The translations under genes were made by a program, and so were the position numbers. The notes under the pieces were generated by a model. The model searched no databases. It was not told where the DNA came from and saw only the letters and a list, made by a program, of their open reading frames with translations. A stretch of 64,000 bases of DNA from an uncultured Aequorivita sp. (GTDB taxonomy: Bacteria > Bacteroidota > Bacteroidia > Flavobacteriales > Flavobacteriaceae): assembly GCA_937125455.1 (NCBI GenBank), contig CAKZLK010000043.1, positions 248,001-312,000 of the forward strand, given 5' to 3'. Below are positions 59,858 through 64,000 of this stretch, piece by piece (within the stretch, counting starts at the first letter, position 1; each line of letters starts with the position of its first letter).

Positions 59858-60319
59858 ATGGGAATTAAAAGTTTTATTGGCAGAAGGGCAAAGCCCCAAA
59901 AAGGTACTTCGGAAAAAATAAAGGTTTCCGATTATATGACTAGAAATCTCACGACCTTCAAACCAGAGCAATCTGTGCTTGAAGTAATTGAAATTCTTCT
60001 AAAGAAAAGAATTTCTGGTGGCCCAGTTGTGAACGATAAGAATGAATTGGTCGGTATCATTTCTGAAGGCGACTGTATGAAAGAACTTAGCGATTGCCGC
60101 TATCACAACCATCCAATGGAAGACGTGAAAGTGGAACTGCATATGATTAAAGATGTTGATACCATAGACGGCGAAATGAACGTGCTTGACGCAGCCAGTA
60201 AGTTTTTGGAGTCAAAACACCGCCGTTTTCCAATCGTAGAAAATGGAAAACTAGTGGGTCAAATAAGTCAGCGTGATGTACTACGTGCTGCAATGGAGTT
60301 GAAAGGACAATCTTGGTAA
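59858..60319 (+). CDS. CBS-domain protein
   Basis: 153 residues with two CBS motifs, at about 25-75 (SDYMTRNLTTFKPEQSVLEVIEILLKKRISGGPVVNDKNELVGIISEGD) and 90-150 (INDVDTIDGEMNVLDAASKFLESKHRRFPIVENGKLVGQISQRDVLRA form). Tandem CBS domains bind adenosyl nucleotides and act as energy sensors. The first 20 residues are basic. Its stop is directly adjacent to that of the convergent TMEM175 gene. Confidence 0.87.
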   Translation: MGIKSFIGRRAKPQKGTSEKIKVSDYMTRNLTTFKPEQSVLEVIEILLKKRISGGPVVNDKNELVGIISEGDCMKELSDCRYHNHPMEDVKVELHMIKDVDTIDGEMNVLDAASKFLESKHRRFPIVENGKLVGQISQRDVLRAAMELKGQSW

Positions 60320-60901
60320 TTACTCGTTTTCCCTAAAAATTATTTCAATTCTTCTATCGGGAATCAACCACATTAATGCGACCAAAATGTAAAGTGCCCC
60401 TGCTATCCACGGTATGTAAAATGCAGAAATTATTGCAATTAGATATATAACTGGTGAAGTTTTTCCTTTTAAGTCCTTTCCCAAAGCTTTTGATAGTAGC
60501 GAGTCTTTCCCTTGAACTGCCAAAATTCTATTTTGAAGAATAAAATAAGCTATTGCCGCCATCAATAAAACGATGCCGTATAGTGCCATGGGTAGTTCAG
60601 CAAAATTATTTTCGCCCATCCACCCAGTTGCAAAAGGAATCAACGACAACCAAAAGAGCAAATGAAGATTTGCCCATAATATACCACCATTCACTTTTTT
60701 GACGGCATGCATCATATGGTGGTGGTTATTCCAATAAATACCTATGTAAATAAAGCTAAGTATATAGCTTAAAAATACAGGGAGTAATGGAAGTAAAGAT
60801 TCCAAATTGGTTCCGTGGGGAACTTTCATTTCCAAAACCATGATTGTGATTATAATGGCCAAAACGCCATCGCTAAAGGCTTCCAATCTGTTGCTGTTCA
60901 T
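60320..60901 (-). CDS. TMEM175-family potassium channel-like protein
   Basis: 193 residues with six hydrophobic segments. The first contains RLEAFSDGVLAIIITIMVLEMKVP, the signature RxxxFSD and the hydrophobic Ile/Leu gate of bacterial TMEM175 (DUF1211) channels, which conduct K+ as tetramers without a selectivity-filter loop. Length matches the single-repeat bacterial form. No regulator is adjacent. Confidence 0.87.
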   Translation of the reverse strand: MNSNRLEAFSDGVLAIIITIMVLEMKVPHGTNLESLLPLLPVFLSYILSFIYIGIYWNNHHHMMHAVKKVNGGILWANLHLLFWLSLIPFATGWMGENNFAELPMALYGIVLLMAAIAYFILQNRILAVQGKDSLLSKALGKDLKGKTSPVIYLIAIISAFYIPWIAGALYILVALMWLIPDRRIEIIFRENE

Positions 60902-61020
60902 AAACTATTTCTTAATATATCCGAAGAAGTTGATTTTCAATTGATTAAAATACGGAAATTTCAATTAAAAAGATTATTGTGTAAGTACTTGTAATATTGA
61001 TATTTACATTTACACTAGGC

Positions 61021-61050
61021 GTTTACAAACGCTTACAAACAACTATAAAC
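61021..61050 (+). repeat. Three 10-bp phased repeats before the broken ssb
   Basis: GTTTACAAAC, GCTTACAAAC and AACTATAAAC follow each other without a gap, one per helical turn. A TAAGTTTG (-7-like, 61094-61101) lies downstream. Likely a protein-binding region. Apart from this, no gene is seen in 60,902-61,161. Confidence 0.4.
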
Positions 61051-61161
61051 GAAAGTAAGTAAGTAACAACCAACTAAAATTTGGAAGCCAATGTAAGTTT
61101 GTCCTGTCGAATAAAATGAAGTTCGATAGTATCAATTGTTTAACATTAAATATTAGAAATC

Positions 61162-61374
61162 ATGAGCACACTTAGAAACAAAGTACAGTTGATTGGAAAC
61201 TTGGGAAACGCTCCCGAAATTGTAAATCTTGATGGTGGAAAGAAACTTGCCAAGTTTAGCATCGCCACAAATGAAAGTTACAAAAACCAAAAAGGTGAAA
61301 AGATTACAGACACCCAATGGCACAACGTCGTTGACCATTTGCGAAATCGAATTGGTGGCCGTTTGGCTTCCTAA
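61162..61374 (+). pseudogene. ssb: Truncated ssb gene
   Basis: Residues 1-57 (STLRNKVQLIGNLGNAPEIV to TDTQWHNVV) match the N-terminal OB fold of SSB and the intact copy at 61599. After WHNVV the normal sequence is lost and 13 unrelated residues follow to a stop. About half of the family domain is missing, so single-stranded DNA binding is unlikely. The break point is near 61,330, where sequence of other origin begins. Confidence 0.85.
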
Positions 61375-61399
61375 AGACTACCCTGGGCACGCAGCGTCA

Positions 61400-61615
61400 A
61401 TGGGCGACTTCGTGCGACAGTACCGCCTTTCTTATGGCTATACAGCCCACCAAATGGCTCTGGAGCTAGACGTCTACGAGTCCACCATCAACAAATGGGA
61501 ATATGGTCAAAGCAGACCACAACAAAAAAATATCAAAAAAATAATAGAATTTATGGGCTATGACCCTAGAATATTTAACCCTTTAAATATAGAAAATTAT
61601 GAATGCATTACGTAA
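61400..61615 (+). CDS. Helix-turn-helix fragment fused behind the broken ssb
   Basis: 71 residues from ATG 61400 with an HTH_XRE-like domain: FVRQYRLSYGYTAHQMALELDVYESTINKWEYGQSRPQQKNIKKIIEFMGYDP. The reading frame also continues upstream into the junction (LVAVWLPKDYPGHAAS), so this is probably the C-terminal part of a longer gene that was cut off by the rearrangement. The DNA around 61,370-61,440 is richer in G and C than the flanks. Its stop overlaps the start of the intact ssb by 17 bp. Confidence 0.55.
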   Translation: MGDFVRQYRLSYGYTAHQMALELDVYESTINKWEYGQSRPQQKNIKKIIEFMGYDPRIFNPLNIENYECIT

Positions 61616-61931
61616 CAAAGTACAATTGATTGGAAGATTAGGACAAGATCCCGAAATAGTAACGTTCCAAGATGGTAACAAAATGGCTAAATTCTCAATG
61701 GCTACCGATGATAGTTATAAGGATAAAGATGGGAAAAAGGTTGAGCGTACCTATTGGCATAATATAATTGTAAAGGGAGGCTTAGTTAACGTTGTTGAAA
61801 ACTACGTTACTAAAGGTCAAGAAATCGCAGTTGAAGGCAAATTAACCAATCGTTCTTGGGATGATAAAGATGGTAAGAAAAACTACACTACTGAAGTTCT
61901 CGTGAATGAATTATTGATGTTGAGTAAGTAA
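61599..61931 (+). CDS. ssb: Single-stranded DNA-binding protein (short form)
   Basis: 110 residues with a complete OB fold: LRNKVQLIGRLGQDPEIVTFQDGNKMAKFSMATDDSY, YWHNIIVKGGLVNVVENYVTKGQEIAVEGKLTNRSW and TTEVLVNELLML. The acidic C-terminal tail of housekeeping SSB is missing, as in the short accessory SSBs of Bacteroidota. It lies directly behind the HTH fragment and is a second copy next to the truncated one. Confidence 0.92.
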   Translation: MNALRNKVQLIGRLGQDPEIVTFQDGNKMAKFSMATDDSYKDKDGKKVERTYWHNIIVKGGLVNVVENYVTKGQEIAVEGKLTNRSWDDKDGKKNYTTEVLVNELLMLSK

Positions 61932-62123
61932 TTAAAAATGCAAGAATCCTATATGTTAATATATGGGATTCTTGTTAATTTCTTAACTTCTCTAAATAGA
62001 TAAAGTAAATATCAAAATTCCTGAAGACTTACCTATAGAATATTCATAATGATTAAAACGTCTTTAAATAGTAAAATGATTTCATAATGATTAATTTTAT
62101 TATCTAAAGAAAATCCTTACTCT

Positions 62124-64000
62124 ATGAAGTCTAATAAGAATAGTAAAATACTGAGCCCTGCTGAATTCTATAGACAACTTCGTCCTGAAAATTTTTCGGA
62201 TTCTACGATAATAGATACCATTACGCTGCCTAAAGAAGTATTAGCGTTGGAAATAGAAAAGATTACTACTAATCAAAAGGAAAATGAATTTGAAACCTTA
62301 GCCAGAAAAATGTCTGAGGAATTAATCACACCGAACTTGATTCCGCAAGTGGGCCCTACAGGAGGAGGAGATGGAAAAACCGATTCCGAAACATACCCAG
62401 TTTCCGAGAGTATTTCCATTCGTTGGTTCGTACCTGAAAATGGTTGGAAAAAAGACGAGAAATGGGCATTCGCATTTAGTGCTAAGAAAGATTGGAAACC
62501 GAAATTAAAAAAGGATATTGAAAATATTCTTTCGACTAAAAGGGATTATACCCGTATTTATTTTATTACAAATCAAACACCATCAAGTAAAAAGAAAAAA
62601 GATGCACAGGATGAATTTATTAAACTGTTTAATATCGATATAGTCATTTTAGATGGAAAATGGATTCTTGAAAAAACATATTCTAATGACCTCATTAACT
62701 TAGTGGTAGAATCACTCAATCTTTCTGAAGTATATAAAAAGAGTAACAAAGTTATTGGTTCAAATGATATTCGAAGAGAACAAAAACTAATAGATATTGA
62801 AGAACAGATAAAAAATCCAAATCGTTACTTGGAATACGATTTTCAATTAGTAGAAGATGCTTTAGAATCGGCTATCCTAACCCGTAAACTTGAAAAACCT
62901 AGAGATGAATTAGAAGCAAAATTTGATAGAGTCGAGAGACTTTTAAAAAAATTTAGTAATAAGGGCCAATGGGTTAGATTTCTCTATCAAAAAGCGTGGA
63001 CTTATATTAATTATTATGATGATTATGACAATTTTTTTACTCAATTTGAAAATTTTAAAAAGGAAATCAATGATGACATCACCGTTATTAGTTTAGAATA
63101 TTACACGACTCTTTTTACTCTATATAGAACACTTTATTTTTATGAAACGGGCAATATTGATATAAAAGATTACGAATGTGAACGTCAAATGATATACGAT
63201 TATCTAACTAAAATTATTTCAAAAAAACCTCAATCGAATCTATCCTTAACTGCACAAACTCATCTTGCTCACTTAAAACTTTTTGAAACATTAGAAAGTG
63301 AAGAAGAGAGTGATAAGCTTTTTTTAGAGATTAAAGTTATTCTTTTAAAATCTGAAGGACGTTTGGAGTTTCCTTTTGAATCTTTTGAAAAAATGATTCT
63401 ACTAATGGGAGATGTTTATGTAGCATCTGAAGCCTATGACGAGTTATTTGATACCCTAACGAGAATATCGGAGAAGCGAAGCTCACACCTACAGGCTGGA
63501 GAACTATACATTAGAAGAGGTGGACAAAAGATGTCCCACAAGAGATATAAGGACGGTTTAATTTATTTCGGTAAAGCTGTTGTAAAATTATCAAAAGAAG
63601 AAAGCCAGTATGGTTTCTATTTAGCACAGATAGGGTTGAGTGAAGCATATCGGAAATTGGGTTTATTCAATGCTTCATATTCTAGTAAAGTGAGCGCAAT
63701 TTCTAGCCTAATGAAATCTTGGATTGATGATGGTAAAATCGACACTCGAATGTTGAATCTATTATTTACTACTTTAAGTGAAGAAATACTTTATGGGCGT
63801 CTTCCCCATATCCTCACGTGGCACGAGTTATATAGAGTTATCCACTATCAACAAGCCCGAGTCAATCCAGAAAATATTCCAAATAAACTAATTCAATTAG
63901 ATTCATACTTAACCGTTAGGTTAATTAATGGGAAGGTTCCACCAAAGGTATTAAGGGTTTTGCCTTCAATCTGTGAAAGAGAAGGACTAGAACTTTCGGA
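62124..64000 (+). CDS. Large putative defence protein with nuclease-like N-terminus (partial)
   Basis: An open frame starts at ATG 62124 and runs to the right edge without a stop (625 residues visible). Residues about 60-170 form a domain with NLIPQVGPTGGGDGKTDSETYPV (D83, D87, E89) and KWAFAFSAKKDWKPK (K121, K122), then DYTRIYFITNQ and IDIVILDGKWILEKTY. This series recurs, as I remember, at the N-termini of large defence-associated proteins and resembles a restriction-endonuclease (Mrr-like) core, although the usual acidic or Gln residue two before the Lys is Ser here. Residues 250-620 are helical repeats of TPR character. Effector and sensor halves of an anti-phage protein are inferred. Confidence 0.7.
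   Translation, partial: MKSNKNSKILSPAEFYRQLRPENFSDSTIIDTITLPKEVLALEIEKITTNQKENEFETLARKMSEELITPNLIPQVGPTGGGDGKTDSETYPVSESISIRWFVPENGWKKDEKWAFAFSAKKDWKPKLKKDIENILSTKRDYTRIYFITNQTPSSKKKKDAQDEFIKLFNIDIVILDGKWILEKTYSNDLINLVVESLNLSEVYKKSNKVIGSNDIRREQKLIDIEEQIKNPNRYLEYDFQLVEDALESAILTRKLEKPRDELEAKFDRVERLLKKFSNKGQWVRFLYQKAWTYINYYDDYDNFFTQFENFKKEINDDITVISLEYYTTLFTLYRTLYFYETGNIDIKDYECERQMIYDYLTKIISKKPQSNLSLTAQTHLAHLKLFETLESEEESDKLFLEIKVILLKSEGRLEFPFESFEKMILLMGDVYVASEAYDELFDTLTRISEKRSSHLQAGELYIRRGGQKMSHKRYKDGLIYFGKAVVKLSKEESQYGFYLAQIGLSEAYRKLGLFNASYSSKVSAISSLMKSWIDDGKIDTRMLNLLFTTLSEEILYGRLPHILTWHELYRVIHYQQARVNPENIPNKLIQLDSYLTVRLINGKVPPKVLRVLPSICEREGLELS

Overview
The window is chromosomal DNA of a member of the Bacteroidota, most likely a marine-type Flavobacteriaceae; the genus cannot be fixed from the sequence. 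Evidence: AT-rich DNA, promoters of the TTTG / TAnnTTTG type (clearest before tRNA-Asn and the TerB/DnaJ gene), a C-terminal type IX secretion sorting tail on an M1 peptidase, a bacilliredoxin of the BrxA type, and many lipoproteins and exported peptidases.

Region 1 (1-17,400) is built around haem synthesis. On the minus strand hemA, hemC, ktrB, ktrA and the start of a probable hemD overlap or abut, so K+ uptake genes sit inside a haem operon. An AraC regulator diverges from hemA. On the plus strand follow a Crp-like regulator, a DJ-1-like lipoprotein, a nitroreductase, hemH, a MATE pump, hemJ, a histidine kinase, an enoyl-CoA hydratase, an exported protein and an S15 peptidase.

Region 2 (17,400-33,300) is housekeeping: a radical SAM protein, HD hydrolase, acyltransferase, bacilliredoxin, a metal block (DtxR-type regulator, Nramp-UspA fusion, feoA, feoB and a small Cys-rich FeoB partner missed by length cut-offs), SCO1, an M1 peptidase, RseP, and an ECF sigma factor with a membrane TPR partner. 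Palindromes resembling DtxR boxes precede the regulator and feoA.

Region 3 (33,426-52,361) is an 18.9 kb integrated element in the 3' half of tRNA-Asn, bounded by a 48-bp perfect direct repeat. Just inside each end lies the same 26-bp sequence, a tandem 11-mer that probably binds the integrase. Left module: terminator, unknown 304-residue protein, 12-bp repeats, excisionase-like HTH, a Rep-like protein, tyrosine integrase, RecA-like ATPase, DUF3871. Right module: a 126-residue protein, RadC/JAB protein, XRE repressor, a row of unknown small membrane proteins and DUF3127. Between them, all on the minus strand, is a defence cargo: a type IIG restriction-modification enzyme with a small companion, a pair resembling GapS4a/GapS4b, and a tight operon of a Shedu nuclease, a UvrD-like helicase and an unknown 179-residue protein. 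The nuclease plus helicase layout recalls Gabija and is the best candidate for an undescribed system.

Region 4 (52,363-64,000): the original tRNA-Asn terminator, tRNA-Arg(CCT) with a scarred partial duplicate of its 3' end, an L-threonine dehydrogenase-like enzyme, a lipoprotein, M13 and M28 peptidases, an SDR protein, a CBS protein and a TMEM175 channel. Near the right edge a broken ssb is joined to an HTH fragment, followed by an intact ssb and a large open frame (625 residues, running off the window) whose start resembles defence-associated nuclease domains. A second accessory region probably begins near 61,000.
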